A DNA stretch of 36,683 nt from Rubrivivax sp. Lineage in GTDB: Bacteria > Pseudomonadota > Gammaproteobacteria > Burkholderiales > Burkholderiaceae_C. A program made the position numbers and the translations under genes. Numbering within the stretch: position 1 is the stretch's first letter; each line of letters opens with the position of its first letter. The DNA is taken from NCBI GenBank assembly GCA_030680415.1, contig JAUXVE010000019.1, positions 1 through 36,683 of the forward strand. Reading direction: 5' to 3'. Below, piece by piece: positions 1-9,355 of this stretch. Under the pieces are notes generated by a model. The model saw only the letters and a list, made by a program, of their open reading frames with translations. It searched no databases and was not told the origin of the DNA.

Positions 1-199
1 GCGAGTTATGCGCCGGGCCATGGGCCCGAGCAGCGCAGGGCAGTCGGCGCGCAGCGACGACCGCCTCAGTCGCACGCCGCGCCCCGCCCGGACACCCCTT
101 TGCCGCCACCACAGCCCGCACGCGAAAGCGCACACCCGGCAAGGTCCGCAACAGGCCGGAGCCGGCCCGTCGCATCGGCCGATGAGTGCTGCCCCGCCC

Positions 200-565
200 T
201 CAGGCCAGCATCGACTTCAGCTCGCCCCGCTGGATCAGCCGCTGCAGGTCTTCGGCGCCGCCCACCAGCACGCCCTTGACGAAGACCATCGGCAGCGTCG
301 GCCAGCCGGTCCACATCTTCAGCGCATTGCGGCGGCGCCATGCGCCCAGGTAGCTGCCGTACTCCAGGTACTGGTAGGCCACGCCGGCGGCGTCGAGCAG
401 CTTGCGCGCCCGCCGGCAGAACGGGTTCTGCCGCATGCCAACCACCACCACGGCGTGGTGTGCCACGGCGTCCTGCACCTCGCGCAGCGTGGCATCGAAG
501 TGGCTGGCGATGCGTTCGCGCACCGCCGGGTGGATGCGCGATTCGTCCAGGATCGGTCGACTCAT
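200..565 (-). CDS. Glutaredoxin-like protein, first active-site Cys absent
   Basis: This is a 121-residue protein of thioredoxin fold. Residues 38-60 hold the glutaredoxin-type beta strand and active-site helix. The usual CPFC/CPYC motif reads NPFC at residues 47-50, so only the second cysteine is present. The cis-proline segment (TLPMVFVKG, about residues 91-99) and the following VGG and LIQRGEL are as in GrxD-type glutaredoxins. The ATG at 565 was chosen because the longer in-frame extension is low-complexity Arg-rich translation and the glutaredoxin homology begins just after this Met; an AGGG lies 9 bases upstream. It is co-directional with the peptide transporter, 43 bases downstream of yejF. 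Family membership is secure. The redox role is uncertain because the catalytic N-terminal Cys of the family is replaced by Asn. Confidence 0.85.
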   Translation of the reverse strand: MSRPILDESRIHPAVRERIASHFDATLREVQDAVAHHAVVVVGMRQNPFCRRARKLLDAAGVAYQYLEYGSYLGAWRRRNALKMWTGWPTLPMVFVKGVLVGGAEDLQRLIQRGELKSMLA

Positions 566-608
566 GTTCGCTGGCCCTGCAAAGCGTCGAGTATGGCCGC
601 GGCCTCGA

Positions 609-2207
609 TCAAGGCGCCGCGGCCTCCAGGTGGGCGGCCGCCAGCAGCTCCTGCGTGTACGGCTGTCGCGGCGCGGCAAACAGCGCCTCGGCCTCGCCCT
701 CCTCGACCACGTCGCCGTTTTTCATCACCATCACGCGGTGCGACATCGCGCGCACCAGCGCCAGGTCGTGGCTGATGAAGATGTAGCTCATGCCGTAGCG
801 GCGCTGCAAGTCCCCCAGCAGCTTGAGCACCTGCTGCTGCACCGACACGTCCAGCGCCGATGTCGGCTCATCGAGCACCAGCACCTCGGGCCGCAGCACC
901 ACCGCGCGCGCGATCGCGATGCGCTGGCGCTGGCCGCCGCTGAATTCGTGCGGATAGCGCTGCAGCACGCCGGCCACGCCCTGGCGCTCGGACAAGCCGA
1001 CCTCGTCGAGCATCTCCAGCACCAGCTTGTCACGCTGCGCCACGCTCAGATCGCCGCGGTGCAGGGCCAGGCCCTCGCCGACGATCTGGCCGATCGTCAT
1101 GCGTGGGCTGAGCGAAGCGAAGGGGTCCTGGAACACCACCTGCATGCGCCGGCGCATGCCACGCAGGCGGGCACGGTCGGCGTTGTCGATGCGCTCGCCG
1201 CCGAGATGGATGGCGCCCGACGAAATCGGCTGCAGCGCCAGCAAGGCCATGCCCAGCGTCGTCTTGCCGGATCCCGATTCGCCGACGATGCCCAGGGTCT
1301 CGCCGCGCTTGAGCGTCAGCGTGGCGCCCTTGACGGCCTGGAACTGGCGTTTGCCGAACCAGCCCTCGCTGAAGGCGAAGCTCACGCCGACGTTGTCGCC
1401 CTGCACCAGCAGCGGCGCGTCGGCCGGCACCGGTTCGACGACGCGTTGCGGCCGGCTGGCCAGCAACTTCTTCGTGTAAGCGTGCTGCGGCGCACCGAAG
1501 ACCGCGGCCGTCAGGCCCGACTCGACCAGCCGCCCGCGCTCCATCACGCCCACGCGGTGCGTGAAACGGCGCACCAGGTTGAGGTCGTGGGTGATGAACA
1601 GCAGCGCCATGCCCAGCTCGGCCTGCAGTTCGTCGAGCAGGGCCAGGATCTGGGCCTGGATGGTGACGTCCAGTGCGGTGGTCGGCTCGTCGCAGATCAG
1701 CAGTCGCGGCTTGCAGGCCAGTGCCATGGCGATCATCGCGCGCTGGCGCTGGCCGCCGCTGAGCTGGTGCGGATAGACGTCGATGCGCTTGTCGGGCTCG
1801 GGGATGCCGGTGCGCGCGAGCAGCTCAATGGCGCGCGCACGTGCCGCGTTCGGACGCATCGCCTCGTGCAGTTCCAGCACCTCGCCGATCTGGTTGCCCA
1901 CCGTGTACAGCGGGTTCAGCGCCGTCATCGGCTCCTGGAAGATCATGCCGATGCTGCCGCCGCGGATGCCGCGCATCTCGCGTTCGCTCTTGCGCATCAG
2001 GTCTTCGCCGCCGAAGCGGATGGCGCCGGTGGTGGTGGCGGCGTCGACCAGCCGCAGCACCGACAAGGCGGTGATCGACTTGCCCGAACCCGATTCGCCG
2101 ACGAGCGCGAACTTCTCGCCGGCGTCGATCGCGAACGAGACATCGTCGACCACCGTGCTGGCGCCGAAGCGCACGCAGAGGTGGTCGATTTCCAGCAGGG
2201 TGCCCAT
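609..2207 (-). CDS. yejF: YejF-type peptide ABC transporter, fused double ATPase
   Basis: This 532-residue cytoplasmic protein carries two complete ABC ATPase domains in tandem. The first has Walker A GESGSGKS at residues 37-44, the LSGGQ signature at 149-153 and Walker B ending DEP at 173-175. The second has [16 protein letters not shown] and LVLDEP. This is the YejF/GsiA-like arrangement, and the length matches E. coli YejF (about 530). It should energise import of peptides through YejB/YejE. The start is set at the ATG at 2207, one base after the yejE stop, with a GGAAG ribosome site 8 bases upstream. A Met 27 bases further upstream would overlap yejE and adds nothing family-like. It is the last transporter gene of the operon. 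Confidence 0.95.
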   Translation of the reverse strand: MGTLLEIDHLCVRFGASTVVDDVSFAIDAGEKFALVGESGSGKSITALSVLRLVDAATTTGAIRFGGEDLMRKSEREMRGIRGGSIGMIFQEPMTALNPLYTVGNQIGEVLELHEAMRPNAARARAIELLARTGIPEPDKRIDVYPHQLSGGQRQRAMIAMALACKPRLLICDEPTTALDVTIQAQILALLDELQAELGMALLFITHDLNLVRRFTHRVGVMERGRLVESGLTAAVFGAPQHAYTKKLLASRPQRVVEPVPADAPLLVQGDNVGVSFAFSEGWFGKRQFQAVKGATLTLKRGETLGIVGESGSGKTTLGMALLALQPISSGAIHLGGERIDNADRARLRGMRRRMQVVFQDPFASLSPRMTIGQIVGEGLALHRGDLSVAQRDKLVLEMLDEVGLSERQGVAGVLQRYPHEFSGGQRQRIAIARAVVLRPEVLVLDEPTSALDVSVQQQVLKLLGDLQRRYGMSYIFISHDLALVRAMSHRVMVMKNGDVVEEGEAEALFAAPRQPYTQELLAAAHLEAAAP

Positions 2208-2208
2208 G

Positions 2209-3279
2209 TCAGGACTTCCGGGTGTCGAAGGCATCGCGCAGCGCGTCGCCGATGAAGGTCAGCAGCAGCATCGTCAGCACCAGCACCAGGAAGGTCGGCA
2301 CAATGATCCACCAGGCATCGAGGTTGTCCTTGCCCAGCTTGAGCAACTCGCCCAGCGAGGGCACGGTGTTGGGCACGCCCAGACCCAGGAAGTCCAGCGA
2401 GGTCAGCGCCAGGATGGCGCCGCTCATGCGGAAGGGCAGGAAGGTGATCACCGGCGTCATCGAATTCGGCAGCACGTGGCGCCAGATGATCTGCGCGTTG
2501 CTCAACCCCAGCGCGCGCGCGGCCTTGACGTATTCCAGCCCGCGGTTGCGCAGGAATTCGGCACGCACGTAGTCGCTCAGGCCCATCCAGCCCCACAGGC
2601 TGAGCAGGACCAGCAGCAGCAGCAGCGAGGGCTCGAAGATCGAGGCGAAGATGATCAGCAGGTAGAGCTCGGGCACGGCGCCCCAGATCTCGACGAAGCG
2701 CTGCAGGAAGAGGTCGATCCTGCCGCCGAAGTAACCCTGCAACGCACCGGCGAAGATGCCGATCAGCGTGCCGGTGACCGTCAGCGCCAGGGCGAACCAG
2801 ATGCTGACGCGAAAGCCGTAGAGCAGCCGCGCCAGCATGTCGCGGCCCTTGCTGTCGGTGCCCAGCCAGTTGGCGGCGCTGGGCGGCGAAGGCGGCAGCG
2901 CCGGGTTGAAATAGTCGACCGAATTGGCCGAGTGCGGGTTCACGGTGACGAAGGCCCAGTTGCCGGGCTGGGCCAGCAGCTCGGTGACGAAAGGATCCTT
3001 CCAGTCGGTGGGCGTGGTGTAGTCGCCGCCCAGCGCTGTTTCGGCGGGGTTGCTGAACATCGGCGCGACCCACTGGCCGTCGATGCGCGCGACGATGGGG
3101 CGGTCGTTGCTCAGCAACTCGGCGCCGGTGGCCAGCACCAGCAGCACCAGGAAGAGCCACAGCGACACCAGCCCCAGCCGGTTGCGCCTGAAGCGCGCCC
3201 AGGCGCGCTGGTTGGGCGACATCGGCACCACCGCCGGCGGTGCGGCTTCGCTGAAGGGGGGGTCGAGAACGGCACTCAT
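2209..3279 (-). CDS. yejE: YejE-type peptide ABC transporter permease
   Basis: This 356-residue inner-membrane permease of the DppC/OppC/YejE class has an N-terminal cytoplasmic stretch followed by RRNRLGLVSLWLFLVLLVLA, the first membrane helix. A long periplasmic insert (about residues 60-140) contains YFNPALPPSPPSAANWLGTD. The membrane core contains the EAA-type loop around AARALGLSNAQIIWRHVLPN, which contacts the ATPase. The ATG at 3279 has AGGGA just upstream, and the longer frame into yejB is not family-like. It lies 13 bases from the yejB stop and 1 base from yejF, so it is translated within the same operon. The length is close to E. coli YejE (341). Confidence 0.94.
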   Translation of the reverse strand: MSAVLDPPFSEAAPPAVVPMSPNQRAWARFRRNRLGLVSLWLFLVLLVLATGAELLSNDRPIVARIDGQWVAPMFSNPAETALGGDYTTPTDWKDPFVTELLAQPGNWAFVTVNPHSANSVDYFNPALPPSPPSAANWLGTDSKGRDMLARLLYGFRVSIWFALALTVTGTLIGIFAGALQGYFGGRIDLFLQRFVEIWGAVPELYLLIIFASIFEPSLLLLLVLLSLWGWMGLSDYVRAEFLRNRGLEYVKAARALGLSNAQIIWRHVLPNSMTPVITFLPFRMSGAILALTSLDFLGLGVPNTVPSLGELLKLGKDNLDAWWIIVPTFLVLVLTMLLLTFIGDALRDAFDTRKS

Positions 3280-3292
3280 CGGGTCCCTGCCT

Positions 3293-4327
3293 TCACTTGG
3301 CCACGCTGCCGAACTGCACGCGCGGATCGACCACCATGTACAGCAGGTCGGACACCAGCTTGACGACCAGCGCAATCAGCGTGAACAGGTACAGCGAGCC
3401 CAGCACCACCGGGTAGTCGCGCCGGATCACGCTCTCGAAGGCCAGCAGGCCCAGGCCGTCGAGCGAGAACAGCGTTTCGATCAGCACCGAGCCGGCGAAG
3501 AAGGCGCCGATGAAGGCGGACGGAAAGCCGGTGACGAGCGGGATCAGCGCATTGCGGAAGATGTGCTTGTAGAGCACCCGCTGCTGGCTCAGGCCCTTGG
3601 CGCGCGCCACCAGCACGTACTGCTTGCGGATCTCCTCCACGAACGTGTTCTTGGTCAGCATCGTGACCACCGCGAAGCTGCCGATCACCAGGCAGGTCAG
3701 CGGCAGCGCCAGGTGCCAGAAGTAATCGGCCATGCGCGCCGGCCACGACAGCTCCTCCCAGTTGTCGCTGGTCAGCCCGCGCAGCGGGAACCAGTCGAAG
3801 AAGGTGCCGCCGGCAAACAGCACGATCAGCAGCACGCCGAGCACGAAGCCGGGGATGGCGTAGCCCAGCAGCACGAAGAAGGTGGTCACGGTGTCGAAGC
3901 GGCTGCCCTCGCGCACCGCCTTGGCCACGCCCAGCGGCACCGAAATCAGGTAGCTGATGAGGAAGGTCCACAGCCCGAGCGAGATCGACACCGGCAGCTT
4001 CTCCTTGATGAGCTGCCAGACCTCCTTGTTCTGCAGGAAGCTCTTTCCCAGGTCGAAGCGCGCGAAATTGGCCAGCATCTCGACATAGCGCACATGCGCC
4101 GGCTTGTCGAAGCCGTAGAGTTTCTTCAGCTCTTCGAGTTGCTGCTTGTCGAGGTCGCGGCCGGCCTTGTAGCCGCCGGTGTCGCCGCCCTGGCCGGCAC
4201 GCGCCTCGGCCATGATCTGCTCCACCGGCCCGCCGGGCACGAACTGCATGACGACGAAGGTGATGGTCAGTGCCCCCAGCAGCGTGGGCACCATGAGCAG
4301 GATGCGCTTGAGGATGTAGGCGAGCAT
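3293..4327 (-). CDS. yejB: YejB-type peptide ABC transporter permease
   Basis: This 344-residue permease begins MLAYILKRILLMVPTLLGA, the characteristic first helix of DppB/OppB/YejB proteins. The VPGGPVEQ segment follows, then a periplasmic stretch ending near residue 135, then five predicted membrane segments. The coupling loop is seen in VARAKGLSQQRVLYKHIFRN. It forms the translocation pore with YejE. It sits 4 bases downstream of the yejA stop codon and 13 bases upstream of the yejE start, so the genes are very probably one transcript. Substrates of the family are oligopeptides; in enterobacteria the YejABEF system also takes up microcin C. The substrate here is inferred only. Confidence 0.95.
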   Translation of the reverse strand: MLAYILKRILLMVPTLLGALTITFVVMQFVPGGPVEQIMAEARAGQGGDTGGYKAGRDLDKQQLEELKKLYGFDKPAHVRYVEMLANFARFDLGKSFLQNKEVWQLIKEKLPVSISLGLWTFLISYLISVPLGVAKAVREGSRFDTVTTFFVLLGYAIPGFVLGVLLIVLFAGGTFFDWFPLRGLTSDNWEELSWPARMADYFWHLALPLTCLVIGSFAVVTMLTKNTFVEEIRKQYVLVARAKGLSQQRVLYKHIFRNALIPLVTGFPSAFIGAFFAGSVLIETLFSLDGLGLLAFESVIRRDYPVVLGSLYLFTLIALVVKLVSDLLYMVVDPRVQFGSVAK

Positions 4328-4331
4328 CGGT

Positions 4332-6278
4332 TCAGGCCTTCTTCGGCAGCGACTTGTCCCACCAGGCCCACAGCGGCCACGGCGCCCATTCGACGAAACC
4401 GCTGATCAGCGTATCGGCGCGGAAGTACGGCGGCATCACGGCCGGCTTGCCGAACTTGTTCCAGTGCGAGAAGGGTTCGGTGGCCGAGTACAGGTCGGGC
4501 ACCTGCCAGAAGCTCCACATCACGATGCGGTCGAGCGCGCGCGCCGCGTCCAGCAGTTCGGGCATCGTGTTGGCGCGGCCGATGGCTTCGATCATGGCAT
4601 CGGCGGCACGGCTCTTGACGCCCCGGAAATTGCTGTTGCCCGGTTCGTCGGCCGACTTGCTGCCGTAGATGGCCGCCAGGTCCTGTGCGCTGGGCAGCGT
4701 GAAGGGGCCTTCGACGATGGTCACCATGTCGAAGTCGTACTGCTGCAGGCGGCGCCGGTAGAGCGCGAAATCGACCACCCGCTCCTTCAGCGTGACGCCG
4801 ATCTTCTCGAGATTGCGCTTCCAGTCGTCGAGGCCGCCGTCGCGCGGCGTCATGTATTCGACTTCGAGGTGTTCGCCCTGGGCGTTGCGCAGCTTGCCGC
4901 CGGCGTCGGGCTTCCAGCCGGCCTGCACCAGCAGGTCACGCGCCCTGAGCAGGTTGCGGCGCAGGCCGTTGGGGTCGGCATCGGTACGGGGTGCCTCGAA
5001 GGCGGAGCCGAAGACGCGCGGCGGCAGCTCGGCGCGGAAGGGCTCGAGCAGCCGCAACTCGCCCGGCCCGGGCAGGCCGCGGGCACCGAATTCCGAATTG
5101 CTGAACAGGTTGCTGGCGCGCGTGAAGGACTTGGTCTTGTTCAGCGTCTCGAAATCGTAGGTCCAGCCCAGGGCCTCGCGCACGCGGATGTCCTGGAACT
5201 TGGGCCGCCGCACATTGAGCTGATAACTCTGCAGCTGCTGGCCGAAACCGGTCTTCAGCGCCGCCTTGACGATGCGGCCGTCGTCCCACTTCGGGCCCTT
5301 GTGCAGCCGCACCCAGGCGCGCGAGCGGTATTCCTTGAAGAGGTCGAACTCGCCGGCCTTGAAGGCCTCGCGCGCCACCGCGTCGTCCTGGTAGTTGCGA
5401 TAGACGACGCGCTCGAAATTGAACTGCCCGCGCCGCACCGGCAGCTCGCGCGCCCAGTACTGCGGGTTGAAGCGGAATTCGATGCGCCGCGGCATGTCGA
5501 CCTTGTCGATCAGGTAGGGGCCGCTGGTGACCGGATACTCGGTGACGACCTGGTCGAAGGGCTTGGCCGGCTGCCCGGGCGCCCAGTCGGGGGCCTGGCC
5601 CCACTTGCGGCTGAACACCGGCATCGTGCCGGCGACGAAGACCGGGTCGCGCGAGCGGTCGCGAAACTCGAAGCGCACGGTGCGCGCATCGACGACCACC
5701 ACGCGTTCGATGCCGGCCACCGCCGTCTGGTAGGCGGGCGAGGCGCCCTTGCCCGCCAGCATGGCGTGGCTGTGGCGCACGTCCTCGGCCAGCACCGGGT
5801 CGCCGTTGTTGAAGCGCGCGCGCGGGTCGATGCGGAAACTGGCCGACGAGAAGTCGGGCGCCACCATCACCGCCTCGGCCAGCAGCGCGTACATCGTCAT
5901 CGGTTCGTCCTGCGACAGGTGGCACAGGCCCTCGACCATCCAGATCATGACCCCGGCGGGCGCATTGCCGCGCGTCGTCCAGGGGTTGTACTTGTCGAAA
6001 CTGCTGCGGCGGTCGGGGTTGCGCAGGCGCATCGTGCCGCCCTTGGGTGCGGCGGGGTCGACGTAGTCGAAGTGCTCGAAGTCGGGGCCGTACCTGGGCG
6101 GGCCGTAGGCGGCGAAGGCGTGCACCCAGCGGCCGGTGAAATCGCCGCCGCCGTCGGCGGGCGCGGACGGCGCCGCGCGCGGGTTCGCTGCCGCGTGCAG
6201 CGCACCGGCCAGCGGCGCGCCCAGCAGCAGCGCCGCCAGGCGGCGGCGCGCCCGGTCGATGTCCGGGGACGCGCTCAC
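4332..6278 (-). CDS. yejA: YejA-type periplasmic peptide-binding protein
   Basis: This 648-residue solute-binding protein (SBP_bac_5 family) contains HAFAAYGPPRYGPDFEHFDYVDP, the YejA-type beginning of the mature protein, and later FDKYNPWTTRG. The N-terminus has RARRRLAALLLGAPLAG, a signal sequence with consecutive arginines that could use the Tat route, ending near ALHAA. The only good start in frame is the GTG at 6278. Its G lies inside the TGA of a 7-codon reading frame (ATG at 6298) that itself overlaps the stop of the preceding thioredoxin-domain gene. The protein is slightly longer than E. coli YejA (604). It captures peptides in the periplasm and delivers them to YejB/YejE/YejF encoded directly downstream. 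Confidence 0.92.
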   Translation of the reverse strand: MSASPDIDRARRRLAALLLGAPLAGALHAAANPRAAPSAPADGGGDFTGRWVHAFAAYGPPRYGPDFEHFDYVDPAAPKGGTMRLRNPDRRSSFDKYNPWTTRGNAPAGVMIWMVEGLCHLSQDEPMTMYALLAEAVMVAPDFSSASFRIDPRARFNNGDPVLAEDVRHSHAMLAGKGASPAYQTAVAGIERVVVVDARTVRFEFRDRSRDPVFVAGTMPVFSRKWGQAPDWAPGQPAKPFDQVVTEYPVTSGPYLIDKVDMPRRIEFRFNPQYWARELPVRRGQFNFERVVYRNYQDDAVAREAFKAGEFDLFKEYRSRAWVRLHKGPKWDDGRIVKAALKTGFGQQLQSYQLNVRRPKFQDIRVREALGWTYDFETLNKTKSFTRASNLFSNSEFGARGLPGPGELRLLEPFRAELPPRVFGSAFEAPRTDADPNGLRRNLLRARDLLVQAGWKPDAGGKLRNAQGEHLEVEYMTPRDGGLDDWKRNLEKIGVTLKERVVDFALYRRRLQQYDFDMVTIVEGPFTLPSAQDLAAIYGSKSADEPGNSNFRGVKSRAADAMIEAIGRANTMPELLDAARALDRIVMWSFWQVPDLYSATEPFSHWNKFGKPAVMPPYFRADTLISGFVEWAPWPLWAWWDKSLPKKA

Positions 6279-6294
6279 TGGGGTATCTTCGTGC

Positions 6295-7878
6295 TCATGC
6301 CGCCTTCTCCACCTTCTTCTCGGCGGGCTTGAGCAGCGCTGCGCAGGCTGCGCGCTGGCCTTCGGCGGCGTCGACCTTGGGGCACAGGGCATCCAGCTGC
6401 ACCTGCACGCGGCGCAAGGCCGCTGCCTGCTTGCCGTCGGCATTCCAGCTCATGAGCTTGGCGCCGATGCGCTGCAGCGAACGCATGCTGCGGCCCTCGA
6501 AGGCGCCGCTGTCGCGCGCCGCCTCGGCCAGCAGCTGCGCCGCAGTCTTCTCGATGCGCGCGGCGTCCTGCGGCGCCAGGTCGACCAGGGCCGCGAAATA
6601 GCCCGACCCCCACTGCAGCCGCGTCGCCGGCCCCTCGCTCTTGTCGTAGGCCTGCGCGTACCAGTTCAAGGCTTCGTCCTTGCGGCCCTGCTTGCGCGCG
6701 TTGCTGCCGAGCTGGCTCATCAGGTAGTAGGGCGAATGGCTGCGCGCGAGGTTGGCCTTGAGCAGCGCGTCGCTGTCGGCCCACAGGCCGGCGCGGCCGA
6801 GCACGCTGCCGGCGTAGGTGATGACGGCCTGGCGTTCGTAGCCGTCAGTGATCTCGCGGTCGGCGCGCGCCATGTGCTCGCGCACCTCGCGCAGCAAGCG
6901 CTCGGGCAGCGTCACCTGCGCCGCTTCCTTGGGCGCATCCAGGCGCGCGAGTTCGACGCGGCCATAGAGCGCACCCAGCCGGTCGCCGCGCGACAGCGTG
7001 GTGTCGGCCTCGAGCCGGCGCAGCGCGGCGTCGTAGGCGGCCACCAGCGGCGCCCGGCCGGGGCTGCCCTCGGGGTCGAGCACGCGCACGATGGCCGCGG
7101 CGTCGCTGCCGGTGAGCGTGTCCATCTGCGCGCGCGCCAGCGCCGGGTCGGCGAGCACACGCAGCACACGCGCGCGCAGCGCGGCGTCAGGCTTCACGCC
7201 CTGGCCGTCGTCGCTGGCGGCCAGCGCCTTCAGCCACAGCCGCGTCTGCATCTCGCCCTCGCTGGCCGGGCTGGCGGCGGCCAGGCGCACCAGCGTGCCG
7301 GGCACCTCGGCACGCGGCAGCAGTTGCTGGTCGTCGGTGGCCCACGAGTAGAAGGCGAGCAGCTTCCACTCGTTGGCCGGCAGCGTCTTGCCGGCCAAAG
7401 CGTCGGCCAGCACCGCTTTCACCGGCCGGCCACCGGCCAGGCCGAGCTGCAACACGGCCATCACCTGCGGCGCGTCGGCTTCGCCGGGCAGGCGGGTGAT
7501 CTCGGCGCCCGCGGCCGTGAACAGCACCAGCGTCGGGTAGCCGCTGACCTTGAAGCGGCGCCCGAGCTTCTGCGCGCCGGGGCGGTCACCGTCGACGTGC
7601 ACGGCGACGAAACTGCGCGACAGCGCGGCGAAGTCCTGGCGGTTGAAGAAGGTCGCCTTGAGCTGGTTGCACGGTGGGCACCAGGTGGCGCCCCAGTACA
7701 GCAGCAGCGGCTTGCCCTCGGCGCGCGCCTGGGCGAAGGCGCGTTCGATGTCGGCGTCGGCCGCAGCCGGCTGCCAGGCGACGTTGGTGGACGGCAGGCC
7801 GGGGGCGGCGGCGGCGGGCCCGGCGGCCAGCGCGGCAGCGAGGACCAGCGTGGACAGTGCGGCGATCGAGAAGCGCAT
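6295..7878 (-). CDS. Secreted thioredoxin-domain protein
   Basis: This 527-residue protein has a Sec signal peptide (MRFSIAALSTLVLAAALAAG, cleavage near AAA-AP) and a thioredoxin-fold domain at about residues 30-150. The active site is WCPPC and the cis-Pro segment is SGYPTLVLF. The remaining roughly 370 residues are Ala/Leu/Arg-rich and look like a helical repeat solenoid (several TPR-like stretches such as NWYAQAYDKSEGPATRLQWG), with no recognised catalytic motif. The ATG at 7878 has GGAG upstream and begins the signal peptide. It precedes yejA, overlapping a short frame in an ATGA arrangement. The context suggests a periplasmic thiol-disulfide role linked to the peptide importer, but that link is inference. 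The 168 bases upstream contain no gene and probably hold the operon promoter. Confidence 0.85.
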   Translation of the reverse strand: MRFSIAALSTLVLAAALAAGPAAAAPGLPSTNVAWQPAAADADIERAFAQARAEGKPLLLYWGATWCPPCNQLKATFFNRQDFAALSRSFVAVHVDGDRPGAQKLGRRFKVSGYPTLVLFTAAGAEITRLPGEADAPQVMAVLQLGLAGGRPVKAVLADALAGKTLPANEWKLLAFYSWATDDQQLLPRAEVPGTLVRLAAASPASEGEMQTRLWLKALAASDDGQGVKPDAALRARVLRVLADPALARAQMDTLTGSDAAAIVRVLDPEGSPGRAPLVAAYDAALRRLEADTTLSRGDRLGALYGRVELARLDAPKEAAQVTLPERLLREVREHMARADREITDGYERQAVITYAGSVLGRAGLWADSDALLKANLARSHSPYYLMSQLGSNARKQGRKDEALNWYAQAYDKSEGPATRLQWGSGYFAALVDLAPQDAARIEKTAAQLLAEAARDSGAFEGRSMRSLQRIGAKLMSWNADGKQAAALRRVQVQLDALCPKVDAAEGQRAACAALLKPAEKKVEKAA

Positions 7879-8046
7879 CGAAGCGGTACTCCGGCGTAAG
7901 GGGTCCTGGCGACAGCTTCTGGCCGGCGCGGGCCCGCAGGAACAAGGCGCGGATTGTGCGCTGGCGGCCATCCCCCTGGTGCCCGAGCTTCCCCGCTACG
8001 AGCGCGGCCCGCGTTACGCCGTGGCGGGTCCGCCGCGCGGCACGAC

Positions 8047-9342
8047 TCACCCAGTGTGATCGCGGGAGTCGACCAACCCGGCGGCCCACGCCCAGGCGCG
8101 TTCCGCTTCCGCCAGCACGGCCTCGGTGCCACCATACGGTGCGGCCAGCGCGGCCAAACGCAGCTCGTCGTCACCCTCCAGCGCCACCGCCAGCGCCAGC
8201 AGGTCGGCCCAGGGGCCGCGGCCTTCGAGCAGCGCCTCGCTCGCGGCGTCGGACAGGCGCAGCGGCGCCAGCGCGGCCGCCAGCGGCATCTGCAGCATCA
8301 GGTCCAGCTGCGACAGCAAGCCCACCGTGAACAGCGCCTCGGGCGGCGCCGTGCCGCTGTGGCGCACGAGTGCCTCCAGCAGCCGGCCACGCGCCAGCGC
8401 GTGCTCCTGCAAGGCCGCCGAGGCCTGGCGCCCGCCGGCCGCCGACAACAGCATCACCGACAACCAGCGCGTCAACTCCTTGCGGCCGAGCAGCGCCACC
8501 GCCTGCTCCACGGATTCGACACCCCGCGTTTGGCCGATCGCCGGGCTGTTGGCCCAGCGCAGCAGCCGGTAGCACAGGACGACGTCGGCGCGCACGGCGT
8601 CGGCGACGACAGCGGCGTCGCGGTCCAGCGCCAGGTGGTTGAGCAACTCGCAGATACGGTGCGCGGCGGCCTGCAGGGGTTTGGCCTGGGCCACGCCGCC
8701 GCCCGGGGCAAAACGCCCGCCGGCCAGCGCGATGCCGCTGGCCAGCGCGCGCTCGACGTCGTCGATGCTCTCCAGTCCCAGCGCCACCAGCGGCAGCCGC
8801 GGCCGCGCCTGCTGCCAGCGCTGGGCCGACAGCAACAGGGTGTCCAGCCCCCCTGCGCTGGCCTGCAGCAGCACGAAGTCGGCCGCCGGGGCGCGGGCGG
8901 GCGGGCCGTCGGCGACGCCGATGCGCGCACCGCTGGTGCGCAGGCCCTGCGCCGCTGCCGCCTCGGCGTGTCCACCGGCCGGCAGCAGCCACAAGCCTGC
9001 GCCGGCCTGCGCGGCGACGGCCGGCCGCGCCAGCAAGGGCGCCGGCAAGGACACCAGCACCTGCCGCCCGGTGACCGTCACGCTGCGCGCGGCCGCCAGC
9101 AGCGCCGTGTACTGCGCGGCGGCCGAGACCTCGTCGACGCGCACCGCCAGGCGTCGCTCGGTGGCCGCCGGCAGGCGCAACTCGAAACCGGCGACGTGAC
9201 CGGAACGGTCCACCAAGGGCCGCCGTTGGCCGAAGCCGGCGCTCACCTCGGCAACCGGTTCGGGGGGTTTTTCGACAGCCGGCGGCGGCGGCGCAACGAC
9301 GGGCGCCGCAGGTCCGACGAGTCGCAAGAGCCAGCCGAACAC
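8047..9342 (-). CDS. EAL-like/HDOD domain signalling protein
   Basis: This 431-residue protein has the architecture of YuxH-type proteins. After a Pro-rich N-terminus (residues 10-35) comes a degenerate EAL-like domain (about 40-215), with GFELRLP where active enzymes have the EAL signature and few of the metal-binding acidic residues. A C-terminal HDOD domain (about 220-400) includes LCYRLLRWANSPAIG and VEQAVALLGRKELTRWLSV. Such proteins act as cytoplasmic signalling scaffolds; the lack of EAL catalytic residues suggests it does not hydrolyse c-di-GMP. The start is GTG at 9342, 13 bases from the upstream gene. A second HDOD protein lies at 18927-19751. Confidence 0.85.
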   Translation of the reverse strand: MFGWLLRLVGPAAPVVAPPPPAVEKPPEPVAEVSAGFGQRRPLVDRSGHVAGFELRLPAATERRLAVRVDEVSAAAQYTALLAAARSVTVTGRQVLVSLPAPLLARPAVAAQAGAGLWLLPAGGHAEAAAAQGLRTSGARIGVADGPPARAPAADFVLLQASAGGLDTLLLSAQRWQQARPRLPLVALGLESIDDVERALASGIALAGGRFAPGGGVAQAKPLQAAAHRICELLNHLALDRDAAVVADAVRADVVLCYRLLRWANSPAIGQTRGVESVEQAVALLGRKELTRWLSVMLLSAAGGRQASAALQEHALARGRLLEALVRHSGTAPPEALFTVGLLSQLDLMLQMPLAAALAPLRLSDAASEALLEGRGPWADLLALAVALEGDDELRLAALAAPYGGTEAVLAEAERAWAWAAGLVDSRDHTG

Positions 9343-9355
9343 CGCTGCCGCCCCC

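Noticed and set aside
1..199. Possible partial gene at the left edge
   Set aside because: All open frames there are Arg/Pro/Ala-rich without recognisable motifs, and none has a convincing start, stop and ribosome site.
402..2255. 617-codon plus-strand frame, His/Gln-rich
   Set aside because: It is antisense to yejF, with low-complexity composition typical of the complement of a high-GC gene and no family motif.
4464..6332. 622-codon plus-strand frame
   Set aside because: It mirrors yejA on the opposite strand. The yejA frame carries clear family motifs; this one has none.
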